Shown here: piece after piece, positions 48,016 through 60,255 of the stretch
Numbering within the stretch: position 1 is the first letter of the stretch
Layout: every line of letters begins with the position of its first letter
Origin: Emergomyces orientalis
Taxonomy: Eukaryota; Ascomycota; Eurotiomycetes; Onygenales; Ajellomycetaceae
Direction: 5' to 3'
Assembly: GCA_002110485.1 (NCBI GenBank)
Contig: MOWL01000094.1
Location: 62,001-126,000 of the forward strand
DNA length: 64,000 bases
Made by a program: the position numbers and the translations under genes
Notes under the pieces: generated by a model
Database searches by the model: none
What the model saw: the letters and a program-made list of their open reading frames with translations, nothing else
Told to the model about the DNA's origin: nothing

Positions 48016-49875
48016 CTAGCAGGCGACGGATGACCTCGCGCGAGGGTGGAAGATACGAGAGATATGGTTCATGCGGATATATGGTATATATAATTTTCAT
48101 CGTAGATATTAGTATCGATCAATCTGTCAATGGATCATCTGATAATAACCGCCCATTGCCCACGAGGGAGTAGTTCCAGGGATATATACTTCTGTCCGCG
48201 ATGCATGGATCTGACGAGAGTGAAGTTCCCCCACTTCAAGTAACATGAATTGCCTGCCAGTGGAGATAGCTGTTGCTAGCCAAATGGCTGGCTGGTCAGC
48301 TGGCCTTTCTCCTTGTTCCTTCGGTGGCTTTGATAGACGATAATGTACCCGATAGTCTCCCAAGAAGTAGCCAGAGTACGAGGATTTATTCAAGTCATCT
48401 GCCCTTACAAAATCTTGTCTCAACCCAAAACATCGACATGAACGATGGCAGTGACATATCTGATCCCCGTTCGTGGGCTACGACTGCGTAGTGCGGGGGT
48501 GGTGGAAATGTAAGCCGTAGACACCACGCTCTGCATTGGGCATGATTCAACACTCCAGCTCAGTAATTTTAGGCCCAAGCGACCTGAGCGCCCTCAACAA
48601 TGGAATAATGGACTCTTGATGCTGATCTAGATCGTTTTTTGACGAGTAACTCTGTTTTATTTTCTCCGCGACCCTGAACAACGGGCCAATTGCTTCCCTG
48701 TATTGCTGCACGGGAACACGGATAAGCCGCTGACTAGAAGCCAAACCATATGTAAACCATATTGAGGACCCTTGCTGGGCCCATGTTGGAGGGACAGAAA
48801 AAGAAAAGAAAACCAGGAAATGAACGGATGGTGATTCGCTGGCGGTGGGAAATGTTGACGTTTTTGCCAAACCGGTAGTTCATGGATCAAACAATTTCTG
48901 CTGACGACGATAACGACAGGACAGGTCTAGGACTACATACACTGTGCAACAGCTTCTTGTCATTCTCGCCAATGTCCTTTTACTGGGGAATTCGTTGCCC
49001 TATTCGGTTGCTGAATTGTCGACTTCGAGAGCAATTCCACAAATCCCGTGCGCAGTGTTAACTATTTGGAAGCTAGTGAGTGCTTCTAGGCCAATCGCCC
49101 GCCGTTTTCTTCTGTGTCTCTCGTTTTGCCCTAGAATAACCAAGCATTAACAGAAGCAGGGAAAAGGAAGAAGTCACGCGAACAGGCTATTTGACCAGAC
49201 GAACGAATAAAGTAGATATTAAATACAACACGGAATAAAAATATCCAAAAACAAAAAAAAAAAAAAAAATTTATCCAGACCGACAGGCTATTTCGGCAAT
49301 AATAGTGTTTTTGTGATTTCTGTGATCCAAACCATCTCGCGCACGAAGTTAACAACTAGCCGAAGCTTGTCCAGCAACCATTCCCCGTATACTCCGTATA
49401 TCATCTCTTTTTACCGTTCCACAACGGGTTGTCCATATACGCCGTCGCCCTGGCTCACACACATAGCCCCAGGAGCATTGAGCTGGTCGCATTCGATCAC
49501 CTTTCCTCCACCTCAACCACTACCGCGTCCGCCGCAAACGGTCTTCAATCACCCCGACGCCTCCATCCCCGTGACAAGTTAGGCCTTGCAAAGAAAGATA
49601 AAAGACGAGGAAGACGTGGACAGAATTCAGCTTCTCCTGCTACTACTCCAGTTGCTGCTGCTGCTCCTGGACAGTGTTGGAAAAAGGCAGAGAGCTATTT
49701 TGCTGGGCTTGACGGAGTTGCAGACGGAAAGAAGCCATCATCGAAGGGAGGAGTTGATAAATGGGAAGCACAGCACAGTACTGAAGACGAATATTCTGAG
49801 GAGGAGGGTATTGCTAGGAATAGGAATACAAGACGACGCCGTTGGGAGACCCCGACAAGGGAAGACGACGGTGTT
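48016..49875. other. Gene-free interval upstream of the SPX transporter
   Basis: This covers the 3' end of the peptidase gene and the 5' side of the transporter. A minus-strand open frame at 48870-48547 is 107 codons but has no ATG and no conserved motif. The region 49560-49875 is open in frame with the transporter start but contains no upstream ATG, so it is read as 5' leader, rich in Gly/Arg-like codons by chance or by descent. An A16 tract lies at 49254-49269. Confidence 0.5.
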
Positions 49876-52868
49876 ATGAAGTTCTCCCACAGCATCCAGT
49901 TCAATGCCGTGCCGGATTGGAGCAGCCATTATATTGCGTATAGCAATCTGAAGAAACTGTAAGTTTTTTGTCCTGCTCTGCTGATTTGCCATATACTATG
50001 ATATTCTCTTCCATTCCGGTGCGGACATGTTGCTATATTTGCTACAGTTATAGGATTGGAGTTTGTTTCCCCTTGCTAATAACCTACCCTCGTTGTCTGT
50101 GTTCAGGATATACTCGCTCGAAAGGCAGGTCAATCGCCTCGACGAAACAGGCGAGAATGTCGAGTCCGCTCCCCTCCTCGACGCCTCCGTGGATACTGAT
50201 ACCATCTTCCGCCGTGCTCTTGATGGCGAGCTAGAAAAGATATGTTCTTTCTACCATTCAACTGAGGCAGAGCTATACGACGAGGTTGAGAGCGTTGTCA
50301 AAGATGAAGAGGCGTATATACAAGAAACAAAAGGGTTGAATATGGATCCGGTTGGAGACACAATGGTCCGAACTCGAACGCTGAGTTTCAATTCTCGAGC
50401 TCGTAGTGGAAGCTTCTTCCGCAATTTTGGATTCGGGGACGGCGGGCAGGGCAGGGATACCCGTGCTAGCACCACCAGCGAAACCGGCGTTGGCGAAGAT
50501 GCCGCCAATAATCGGGATGTCGACACTGATGATGATATGGACATGGATGAGCCCCGTGGTCAGGATGGCCCTCGTCGTTCGGGTTGGAAGGACTATCACA
50601 AACATGGTGCGGGCGAACCGCTAGACCGTGCCGTAAGCGACATGAGCGAATCGAGAATTCTAGCTAGTGGCCCCGATCCGGATCATGATTCTACTATCGA
50701 TCCGAGCTATTCCGCTTTGTATAATGCTGGCGTAACGCTGAAGAAGCGTATCATTAGCATCTACGTTTCCCTCTGCGACCTCAAGTCGTTCATCCAGCTC
50801 AACCGAACGGGCTTCACGAAAGCTTTGAAGAAATATGACAAAATCCTTGATCGCAGCCTTAGACGCCAATATATGAACACGACCGTCTCAACTGCCTATC
50901 CGTTTACGAATCCCACAATAGAACTGCTCAATGGCCGCATTGCTAGAATCGAGAAGCTCTATGCGGACCTCGTTACTAAAGGTGACCTTGCGCTTTCTAA
51001 GCGGGAATTGAGACTACATCTACGGGAACATGTCGTATGGGAACGGAACACGGTCTGGCGGGAAATGATTGGCATTGAACGCAAAGCACAGGCGGCGAAT
51101 ATGGGTGTACGGCGGACGCTTCTTGCAGGAGATCAGGACCCCTTGACTGCACAGCGGCAAGGCGATGAGCTAGAACCCACTACCAAGGAGATTGTGACAC
51201 CTGTAGGACGATGCCCTGTGCCGACATGGCTACTTAGCTCCACATTTTTCATGCTGGTGGGCATCGTGATTATATTCTGCGTTATGCTAGTGCTTCCGAT
51301 CATGTCGAAGCCAGAGCAACAAAATTGTCTAGCCATGTTGGTTTTTGTCAGTTTACTCTGGGCTACTGAGGTAAGTTTTACTCTAGTTTGCCCGCACGAC
51401 GTTGGATGTAATATACTGATAGAAGAAATGATAAACACAGGTGATCCCGCTCTTTGTGTCATCATTGCTTGTCCCCTTCCTTGTGGTCACTCTCCGCATC
51501 ATGCGAACCGAAGAGAAACCCTATAGGCGCCTTGACACCAAAGAAGCAACCGGAGCTGCTTTCGCGGCGATGTGGACTCCAGTTATTATGCTCTTGCTTG
51601 GCGGCTTTACTATTGCTGCTGCGTTGTCGAAATATGACATTGCCCGCAGGATGGCAACGTTTGTCTTGAGTAAAGCGGGAACCAAACCGCGAATTGTTTT
51701 GGTCACGAACATGTTTGTCAGTATGATATTGAGTATGTTCATTAGCAATGTAGCAGCTCCGGTCTTGTGCTTTTCCATCATCCAGGTTAGTTATTTTCCC
51801 AAGTTTCCCCCGACAAACACCTCAGTATGCCCGACTAACCGTCGACTAATCAACAGCCAATGCTTCGAAACCTCCCCACGGACTCCCGTTTCTCCAAAGC
51901 TCTCATCCTTGGCATCGCCTTAGCCTCCAACGTCGGCGGCGCTGCGTCCCCCATCGCTTCCCCACAAAACATCATCGCCCTTCAAAATATGAACCCGGCT
52001 ATAAGCTGGGGGACGTGGTTCTTCATCGCGCTTCCCGTCTGTATCATCTGCATCATCCTAATCTGGATTCTCCTCCTCGTCACTTTCCACCCAGGTCGCG
52101 GAACTACCATCGTCCCCATCAGACCTGTCAAGGACAAATACTCCGGTGTGCAATGGTTCATCACCCTCGTGACCCTTTTCACCATCATCCTCTGGTGCGT
52201 CAGCCACGAGCTCGAAGCTACCTTCGGCGACATGGGCGTTATCGCCATCATCCCGCTGGTGTTCTTCTTCGGCACTGGCATCCTCACCAAGGAAGATTTC
52301 AACAATTTCCTTTGGACCATCATCATCCTCGCCTCAGGGGGTCTCTGCCTAGGCAACGCCGTCACTTCGTCAGGTCTCCTGCATACCATCGCCAAGGCTA
52401 TCACTGAACGCGTGGCTGATTTCAGCCTGTATGGTGTCCTCCTCACGTTCACAGGCCTCATCTTAGTAGTGGCAACGTTTATCTCGCATACTGTCGCGGC
52501 TTTGATTATGCTCCCTCTCGTCCAGCAAGTGGGCGCAAGCATGGATCATCCCCATCCCAATCTGCTGGTTATGGGCAGTGCTCTCATGTGCTCGGTTGCC
52601 ATGGGCCTGCCAACGAGCGGGTTTCCAAATATGAGTGAGTAGCCACTTCTTGATTTTTGTATATATGTAATATGTATGTTTGCTCCTTTTCATCCTCTAA
52701 CCGCGATTCTTTCTTTTTATAGCTGCCATCATGATGGAAGTCCCTGAAACTGGCCAACGATACCTGCGCGTCCGCCACTTTATCACGCGCGGCGTTCCGG
52801 CCAGTATCATGTCGTTCGGCATCGTGGTGACCGTTGGGTATGGGCTGATGATGGTTGCAGGTTTGTAA
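49876..52868 (+). CDS. SPX-domain low-affinity phosphate transporter (Pho87/Pho90/Pho91 family)
   Basis: A membrane transporter of the DASS/CitT-type permease family with an N-terminal SPX domain that senses inositol pyrophosphates. In yeast, Pho87/90 import phosphate at the plasma membrane and Pho91 exports it from the vacuole; sequence alone does not say which role applies. Five exons: 49876-49958, 50107-51370, 51441-51785, 51857-52634 and 52723-52868, giving 871 residues, all in phase. The start MKFSHSIQFNAVPDWSSHYI is the canonical SPX N-terminus. The SPX lysine cluster appears as GFTKALKKYDKILDRSLRRQY. An Asp/Glu-rich insert (DTDDDMDMDEPRGQ) lies between SPX helices. About twelve membrane helices follow from residue about 425, with family motifs SNVAAPVLC, SNVGGAASPIASPQN, SHTVAALIMLPL and MGLPTSGFPNMTA. 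The GxxxSP region supports anion binding. The model is firm. Confidence 0.94.
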
Positions 52869-53277
52869 AATCTGTATCACGGCTGCGGGTTTTTCTTTTC
52901 TCTCCTCGTCCCCCCGTCAAAGTCTCTGTCACCGTTAGATTTACCGCTTCATTCACTTTTACAGTTCGATTTGCATTTTTCGCATAAAATTTAAGACGCG
53001 CTATATCTAGCAGGCATCTCTTTCGTCCTCTTTTATTCTTTGTTTTGTTTTACCACTTCTAGATGTGTGTTGGTGGGTGGATTGAATGAATTGAATGAGG
53101 GAGTTGGCATGGCGTTTTGTACTGTTCTCTTTTGTGACGTAATATTTTCGCATGTTGAAGCCATTTTTGTTTTGTTTTCTGTTCTTTTTCTTGCTTCTTT
53201 ATTTTGTAAACGCCTTCACTACTGTGAATAGGTCGCGCTTCATTTTTTTTTATCATTAATATTCTATATATGCCTAG

Positions 53278-53310
<33 letters not shown>

Positions 53311-54830
53311 AATACAGCTAGATATCCCACATGTTACAGGAATGCCATCGCAAGAGTGACTTGGCAGGTTTCTTCATCTTATCATTGCTTTGGAGATGAT
53401 AGTACCTGACGACATTCTTCCAGGATGCAGCTTGCGCATTTTTTGGCCATTGGGGACGCGTTCTGCTATTTCCACCATTAACGACCTTCGCTACGAGGAG
53501 GTAGCATCGACCTGGGGATGTATTTCAGTGTATACTAAGATACTCAACATTTTTGGTGCTCGTATCACCTGGACGAAGAATAATCTCGAATTTGCCACAA
53601 CGTCAACTTCCAGCGGTATGAAAACGCGACGCATGTACGTGCATGCATATATTGAAAAATGATGTCAGAGAATCCACCTGAGTCGGACTTGAGTAATAAT
53701 TTTTGCTGGGTGCTATGTGATGGCGTCGCAACTAATGACAGTCTACTTTATGGTTCAAAATATACTTGGGGGTATATTTAATAAGCTTCCTCCTCTTGGC
53801 GGAAAAATTCAACTTGTTAGAAAAGGGGCTATCATACAAGAACATGTTGGCAATCATTAAAAACAAAATTTATCCAACGAAGGTTTCACGAACTTCTCCA
53901 TAACATGATTTCTTGTTGTGTGAGTCTGTGGGAATTAACCTTGAGAACAAGTGGAAGATGCTGTATTGATGGTGATTGGATGGTCTATTCCGAAGGGAGA
54001 ACAAGAATTAAAAAGCAAAGAAACCAAATCAGAATGTTATTTGTTATTGACTGAGCAGGCATGTTTGATCAATGTAAAATATAATTATATAAAAGAGAGT
54101 TGAAACATTAACCATTCGCTAACGGGCAGCCAGCTAGCCAAAGTAAACCGTTGATGGCCTCCACGATCTTACCACTCGCTTCATGACAGGCTGACACAGG
54201 GAGAGCAGTATTTCTTGCAGCGCGAAGATCTACAGGAGCAACGCCGAATCAACGCTGCAGCACATGAAGCACATGTTGACGCTTAACAAGAGAACTGCTC
54301 CGACAAGGTCACAAGGGTAGCAACTGGACAAACAGGGGGGGGAGTGATCGACCAATGCAAGAGCCCTAATGTTTTGCGGCCGCAGAGTCTTTTTAACCAT
54401 GTTACAACCCACCTGTTCAGACTACAAGCAGGTGTCGCATCGGCACTCTCCGTATGGCTGCTACTTTGATTGCATGCCTGTTTCGATGATCAACAGAGCC
54501 CGGAGATCGCATTTGCTCGGCTTTTCTTTTTTGGATCCGTTCGATATGATGGCTGCATGCGAACCTTGGCAATGGAGTATCTGATTCGAATTTGGGCGGG
54601 GAGGGGGGGGTGGGTGGTGGCATAGTGAACGGGAGTCCGTGCTGTTTGAAGCGCAAGAACGCAACTATATCTTCTACTTTTATATTCCTCGGCGGCCCCT
54701 CTGTTAATGCCATTTTTTGGACACTTGGTCAAGCAAGATCTCCCGCTGAAGAACCCAAGAGACCTACCTCATGGGCATAAAGTCGTTCATAGGGAAACGG
54801 CGGAATTCACTACAGCGTCAACAAGCAACC
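52869..54830. other. 2-kb gene-free interval between the SPX transporter and RNase T2
   Basis: No supported gene. There is an AT microsatellite at 53279-53306 and a G-rich stretch at 54592-54617. The ATG at 54771 opens 20 extra codons in frame with RNase T2 and is treated here as leader. Confidence 0.5.
53279..53306. repeat. (AT)n microsatellite
   Basis: About fourteen AT units in gene-free DNA downstream of the SPX transporter. Confidence 0.9.
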
Positions 54831-56024
54831 ATGCCATCAATCCTTTCAATTCGCTCCTCCACAATCACACTCGTATTCTCTCAGCTCTTGTCGGGCGCAT
54901 TGGCGATTCCGAACACATGTCCTGCCGATTTGCAACTGAGTTGTCATGGCTCCAGCCAAGATACTTGTTGCTTCAATTCGCCGGGTGGTTTGCTATTACT
55001 GACCCAGTTCTGGGACACGGATCCCGTTACAGGGCCCACTGATTCATGGACTATCCATGGCCTTTGGTGAGTCTGTGCATTGTTATCCCAAACTTATGAC
55101 CCTTGTGTTGTGTAGATGTACAATCTACCTGGAATGTATATATTTCACATATTGTATGTAAAGGTTCATATCTATATGTATATGTACAGGGAAGAAATCC
55201 ATCCAATTTTCGTTAGGAAAACACACATTTCTAAACCTTAATCTTTGTATGTCCAGGCCAGACAATTGCGACGGCACCTACGAGCAGTACTGCGACAGGT
55301 CTAGAGAGTACTCAAACATCACTAGCATCATGAAGGCCAACGGTAGAACACAGGTACTGAATGACATGAACACGTTCTGGAAAGATAACAAATGTGATGA
55401 CGAGAGCTTCTGGGCGCATGAATGGAATAAACACGGCACCTGCATAAGCACAATGGAAGTCGCGTGTTATTCCCAATATTCTCACCTGGAGGAAGTTGCC
55501 GATTATTTCGAAAAGACTGTCGACTTGTTCAAGCAGGTGAATACGTATCAGGTATGATATACCAGACTTTCCTCCTGTGTCACAAGCCGGTCGTATTTTA
55601 CTACACTCCCTTTCGAGTCTTTTTTCCATTCTGTACATGTACAATGGATCTAACGCGAAATATATAGACCCTGGAAGCTGCCGGCATCGTTCCGGATGCC
55701 TCCAAGCAATACGACCTCAACCACATCCAGGATACGATATCTGCCAAACACGGCCAGCAAGTCACTCTCAACTGCAAGAATGGCCAGTTGAATGAAGTCT
55801 GGTACTTCTGGAACGTTAAGGGTAGCACACTGACAGGCGAATGGGTTTCCACCAGCCCAGGTATGTCGGTATTACTTATTTTCGCCTTGCATTAATGGGT
55901 TATAGCTCATATTCATTTTTCTCTGTCCATCGCTTTATTGCTAACCTGATTCTGTTACTTTTAAATAGCTGGCTCTGGATCCTCGTGCCCCAAGACTGGC
56001 ATTAAGTATATGCCTAAGCTGTAA
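54831..56024 (+). CDS. Secreted ribonuclease T2
   Basis: A base-nonspecific endoribonuclease, usually secreted or vacuolar, that scavenges phosphate and nucleosides from RNA. Four exons: 54831-55066, 55257-55551, 55668-55860 and 55969-56024, giving 259 residues from the chosen ATG. That start gives a standard signal peptide (SSTITLVFSQLLSGALA). An ATG 60 bases upstream (54771) is in frame and would add 20 basic residues, so the start is a choice. Both catalytic segments are present: CAS I SWTIHGLWPDNC (His76, split by intron 1) and CAS II FWAHEWNKHGTC (His133, Glu134, His138). Cysteines match the T2 disulfide set, including CPADLQLSC, DTCCF and the late LNCKNG and SSCPKTG. Length and motifs fit fungal RNase T2 such as RNase Rh/RNase T2 of Aspergillus. 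No C-terminal extension is present. Confidence 0.94.
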
Positions 56025-56457
56025 ATACATAGCTTGCTTCCGGTATGGATGTTTCTTGGACATATAGAGTTGAGTCATTTGGGGCGCTGGTAACTATTTG
56101 CTAGATAGAAACAAGAGAGCGAACGGTGAAAGCGTGCCCGTTTCATTTCGTGTTTATTTAATGATACACGTCCATAATTGTCGTGATTTAAACAAATTCC
56201 ACAAAGCACCGTCATAACGTGATCCGGGACCGGAAAGCATATCCTGAAATCTTCAACGAGGGCGAATTCACAACTAAAACCGTGTGATCCGACCTAAATC
56301 GTTATCCGCTGATATCAATTTGATTTATAACCGTAGACGTACGTGCGGATTGCAACAAGAATAACTAATTTAGAATAGCAAGGACTAAACCGAAACGCAT
56401 CAATCACCAGTCTCCTAGCTAGCCAATATTAAGAAGAAAAAAAGACAAAGGCATATG
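56025..56457. other. Short convergent interval between RNase T2 and the GPI-protein gene
   Basis: The shared 3' region of two converging genes. It is AT-rich with AATAAG-like words that could guide 3' end formation on either strand (for example near 56361). I see no gene. Confidence 0.5.
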
Positions 56458-57227
56458 TCAGGAGACAACCAACAATAAGGGCAAAACCAAAAGCCCAACG
56501 CTCCCAAGCAAAAAAATTTTTGGCCCCATAGCAGTAGCGGACCCTGAATCCCCACCGCCGCCACCCTTCTTCTTCCCACCTCTTCCTCTACCGCCTTTTC
56601 TACGCGCGAGCTCCTTATCAGAGGAGTTGGGTTTCCCATCGGATTTTTTCTCGGCCTCTTTTTCGGATTTTTCGTCTAGAAAACGGCCAATCGTCAGAAT
56701 TCAAGCTCACGCTAACAGAAAAACTGCCGAAAAAGGTGTGGAGATTTTTGGAAAAAGTCCAAATGAGCGCATCGTGAGGTATCAGCTTGAGAAACGTTGA
56801 TACTAGTATCACAACTGTTCCTGCTGGTAGTAAAGCAGTGAAATATATCACACTATATCTTCCACTGGGCAAATCTTACCTTTATCTCCGTTGCTCTTCT
56901 TTAGTGGGTCAAATACCCCCCCAAACTTTCCAAGGCCGCGAGCAGAAATATCCATGTCCTGGAGTGGTTCAGCGGCCGTAACCTATATTGTCAAAATTCA
57001 CATCAGCATCAAAGTTCTTAATACGTATCTCAAGCAATCGAGACGTGCTATATGTCGTATGGGGCACTATACTATATGAAAAATAGCGGACTAACCTCCT
57101 TGACCGAAGGGGTCAGGCCAGCTCCCAGTACTGGATCACTCACGCTCGGGGCGCCTATGGATGGATGAATAGACTGGGCTGCGGCATACGCTAGGCAAAG
57201 GACGAGGAATTTGGCAGCGATCTTCAT
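56458..57227 (-). CDS. Small secreted GPI-anchored protein, unrecognised family
   Basis: I do not recognise an orthologue, but the architecture is clear. Three exons on the minus strand join in phase: 57227-57096 (donor GTTAGT), 56982-56880 (donor GTAAGA) and 56675-56458, giving 150 residues. The protein opens with a signal peptide (MKIAAKFLVLCLAYAAAQS). A short region follows with SARGLGKFGGVFDPLKK, then a charged Lys/Glu/Asp segment and a basic Gly/Arg/Lys stretch (RRKGGRGRGGKKKGGGG). The end is DSGSATAMGPK followed by a 17-residue hydrophobic tail, LLGSVGLLVLPLLLVVS, then stop. That is the usual layout of a GPI-anchor signal, with a small-residue cleavage site near GSA. It has no cysteines apart from the signal peptide. 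It converges with RNase T2. Placement at the wall or plasma membrane is inferred. Confidence 0.65.
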
Positions 57228-58286
57228 TTTGGATGTCTGCTGCAAAGCTTAGGTATATTTGTGGTAAAATTATCAAGGTGATAAATAATTTTTTGAGGCT
57301 CGAATACGAACGGAGGATGAGTTGGTGTTGGCCTGAGAAGGGGATGAGAAAAGGACCCGAAGTCTGGGTATAGAAAGAAGGAAAAGAAATATACAACAGA
57401 AATCATTGTCATGGTGCTCCTTTTTATAGGTACATAGAGCAGCATGGTAGCAGAAATTGAAGCTCCCCAATATTAAAGAATCATTCATCGCCTTTTACCG
57501 ACATCAGTGGGAGTTTCCCTCATGTCAAAGTCCGGACAAAGAATCCCAACATGGGCATGACTGGGCAGGCCGGCCAAAACCCAAATCTGCAACTTGAACA
57601 CCTGCTAGGGAGTAAAATCATTGAATATAACTGAATCCGTCTCTGCAGAACATGGTGGAAGATAACATAACACTTATAAGAACGTATATTGCCGCGTAGC
57701 ATGTTCAGCTAACAGCAGAATATGGAAAGTTCCAACAATATCAGCTGTTGGCGGTCTTTGTCTTCTACTCCCAAGGCAGTACCCGTGCGTTTTGGGCAGG
57801 GGGTAGGGGGTTGCAGGCGGGGCTAAATCAGCTATATATAAATAAATATTCCCGAAATATGGAGCACATACTACTCGCCAAGGTCATGGCAAGGCCCTTC
57901 CCGGCTCAAAATAGCTGTGTATTGAAACCTGCTTGATGAATGAAGTTGGCTTGAGCTGGTTATATTAGTTAAGGCTAGGGCTTTTGAGGCGCCTCCGATG
58001 CCAAGATTTGACTTCATGTCCTCGCTCCTCAAAAAGCAAGGTTTTGGCCTTTCAAGGTTTGCCCGCACCAGACGATTGAGACCAAGGGCCATTTGCACTT
58101 ATGCCCTTCGTTGTACCCCTTTTTCATCTATAACTACCCACTAGTGTCTGCGCCACTCTCTCCATCCAAATTAATTTTTAAACTACAGCGTTTCCACTCC
58201 TGTTTACAGAGTGCTTATGTTGTATCTCCCCTGCTCTTCCCACCTGTTTCCCTTTTTTTCTTCTTTTTTTTCTTTTTCTTTCCACC
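57228..58286. other. Gene-free interval between the GPI-protein gene and the MULE fragment
   Basis: A head-to-head interval that includes the GPI-protein promoter. No supported gene is seen. It is AT-rich around 57830-57860. The last 60 bases (58230-58284) are T-rich on the plus strand and abut the ATG of the transposase fragment. I looked for a terminal inverted repeat here and could not identify one by eye. Confidence 0.45.
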
Positions 58287-58730
58287 ATGACTACCAATCC
58301 CTATACAATCGGGACTACGTTCCCAACCATTCGAGACGCTCACGAGGCCATTCTTCGGTATACTGTTGAACAATCGCTGTCTTACAGAATAGTAAAATCC
58401 GATATGACGCGATATTTTCTTGCGTGCCGCGCTGAGTCCTGTACATTTCACCTATATTGCAACTACAGCCGGAAGAAGAAGCTTGTCATTGTGTTTGTTT
58501 ATAAACCGCATACTTGCCCGCCTGAAACGCATGAGAATTGGAAAATGGCCCGTTCAATGCAATATGTAGTGCATCGCCTGGCAAGGTCTTTCCATGCCAA
58601 TCCCTAATTGAAACCTAGCGAGATTCAGAAGTCTGAGTTTCTGAGTGGTTGTCGTCTTAAATACCACCAGGCGTGGCGGGCGCGGAAACAACTCGAAACT
58701 TTCCTACAGCATCATAACTTGGAAGATTCT
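58287..58730 (+). mobile_element. Mutator-like element (MULE) transposase N-terminal fragment
   Basis: An ATG at 58287 opens a FAR1/MuDR-type zinc-binding N-terminus: GTTFPTIRDAHEAILRYTVE, then SYRIVKSDMTRYFLACRAES with Cys, CTFHLYC, KPHTCPPETHENWKMA and YVVHRLARSF. A TAA stop at 58605 breaks the frame. The same frame then continues with PSEIQKSEFLSGCRLKYHQAWRARKQL, which is also part of this domain in intact MULE transposases. So the stop is internal to a once longer protein. The central DDE transposase domain is absent: within about 40 bases the sequence changes to a polysaccharide deacetylase start at 58731. It is therefore a truncated, stop-containing remnant. Confidence 0.72.
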
Positions 58731-60255
58731 ATGCTCCCAGATCCCAAGGAGCCCCGGAAGAAGAGGGTTCTTGTTGGTTATGGAACAATACTATAACCCT
58801 TCGTCATTTAATTTTGAAGGACCGTTTCTAATCTGGTCTACTCAGTTGATGTTGACGCTGTTACAGACTGGTATATCTCCTTTTTTATATTGAAAACATA
58901 AATTCGATACGGATGGAGATTGAATGCGTGAAAGAGTGAAGAAAACTTACGAAACCAATATTTACAGGATCAATACCTGTGATGGTTCACCACAGAATCC
59001 AACTAACATCTCTTGTGGTGTCTATGGAGCTACAGTTGGGGTCGATCGTCTCCTAAAATTATTGGAAAGTACGATATCAAAACAACGTGGTTCGCACCAG
59101 TTCATTCAGTCGAGTCATTTCCAAAGCAGTTAGCTAAGGTGTGTGTCACTTAAGATTTGAAAAAACCCGAGAGATTTATACTTGAAAGGTGATGTACTAA
59201 TTCCTACTCTGTTATTTCGCGAGCAGGTTCGCGATGCTTACCATGAAATGTATGTCTTTTTACTCCAACTACTGATTCAAAAACTGAAAATACTCGATTA
59301 TTTTATTATGTCACATTAAATCTTGGCGCTTATTATGTTTTTAATGGCTAGGCTAACGAGATGTGTTAAAGTGGCCTTCATGGTTACACTCACGAATATG
59401 TGTCTGACCTATCCACTGGGCAACAACGCAGCGTTTTGAAACACTCAATTGATATACTCTCAAAATTCACTGGAACGAAACCAAGCAAAGACCTCATCTC
59501 CCTTTTAGAGGAGCACGGGATTGTCTATGACCATTCATTTATGCATCATGATGTCCAACCGTATGTTAACGCTTCCTTGTCTTCCTTTCTATTATACTAC
59601 AAGCTGTCCTAATTGCAAGAGAAGCTTATACTGGAGCATTACGGTAGGTATTATGCCCCTGATTCTAATTCTCAGTGGGTGGAAACCAATGTGGCCAAGA
59701 CACCAGAGTCATGGATTATGCCTTTGACAAGAATACGACCCAGCACGGTTGTAGAAATTCCAGCAAACTGGCATCTGGATGATTGGCCTCCTCTTCAGCC
59801 TAATCCTAGTCGCCCTGCGGTATGCGCATAATTCGCTTCTCTTCTGATTATTTCCCCCCAGCAGATACTCGAGCTAATGTGTTTACCCAAACAGCAAGGT
59901 TTCGTAGATATTCATGTCGTTGAAACTTTATGGAAGGAACAGTTCGACTATGCGTACCGCGAATACGATACTTTTATCTTCCCAATGTCTATCCATCCAC
60001 AGCTTAGCGAGAAGCCCCACGTAATATTGATGCATGAGCGGTACGCTAAATATACTTTATTCTTTCCTCCTTATGATGGTTTGATTTATGCAACCATAGG
60101 CGCCATATGAATGAGCAACGTCAACTAACCATTGATTTAGCATTATCGAACATATAAATCAACACGAAGGGGTGGAATGGATGACCTTTGGCGATATGGC
60201 CAAAGAGTTTCGGGATGGTCATTTTCCAGGCGTTGCAATTGAAGGGGGAGTGTAG
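58731..60255 (+). pseudogene. Broken polysaccharide deacetylase (chitin deacetylase-like) gene
   Basis: Intact relatives are cytosolic NodB-fold deacetylases. Family sequence can be followed exon by exon: KKRVLVGYG, VDVDAV, INTCDGSPQNPTN, YGATVGVDRLLKLLE, IKTTWFAPVHS, VRDAYHE, LHGYTHEYVSDLS, EEHGIVYDHSFMHHDVQPYY, VVEIPANWHLDDWPPLQPNP, QGFVDIHVVETLWKEQFDYAYRE, FIFPMSIHPQLSEKPHVILMHER and EGVEWMTFGDMAKEF, ending at a stop at 60253. Several introns still have good signals. Lesions seen: the first exon has no GT donor where one is expected (TATG then GAACAA) and runs into TAA at 58794; one base is lost at about 59067 so that the LLE and KYDIKTTWF frames differ; and the segment normally carrying a WTAPAW-type motif between TKPS and KDLIS is missing. 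One or two could be sequencing errors, but together they indicate a pseudogene. Confidence 0.75.

Noticed and set aside
48547..48870. Minus-strand frame of 107 codons between the S28 peptidase and SPX transporter genes
   Set aside because: It has no ATG in frame and a stop just upstream; the helical-looking C-terminus matches nothing I know.
49429..49875. N-terminal extension of the SPX transporter
   Set aside because: The frame is open upstream but contains no ATG, and MKFSHSIQF is the canonical SPX start.
54771..54830. Upstream in-frame ATG for RNase T2
   Set aside because: It would place 20 mostly basic residues before a normal signal peptide. The ATG at 54831 gives the typical secreted form, though the longer start is not excluded.
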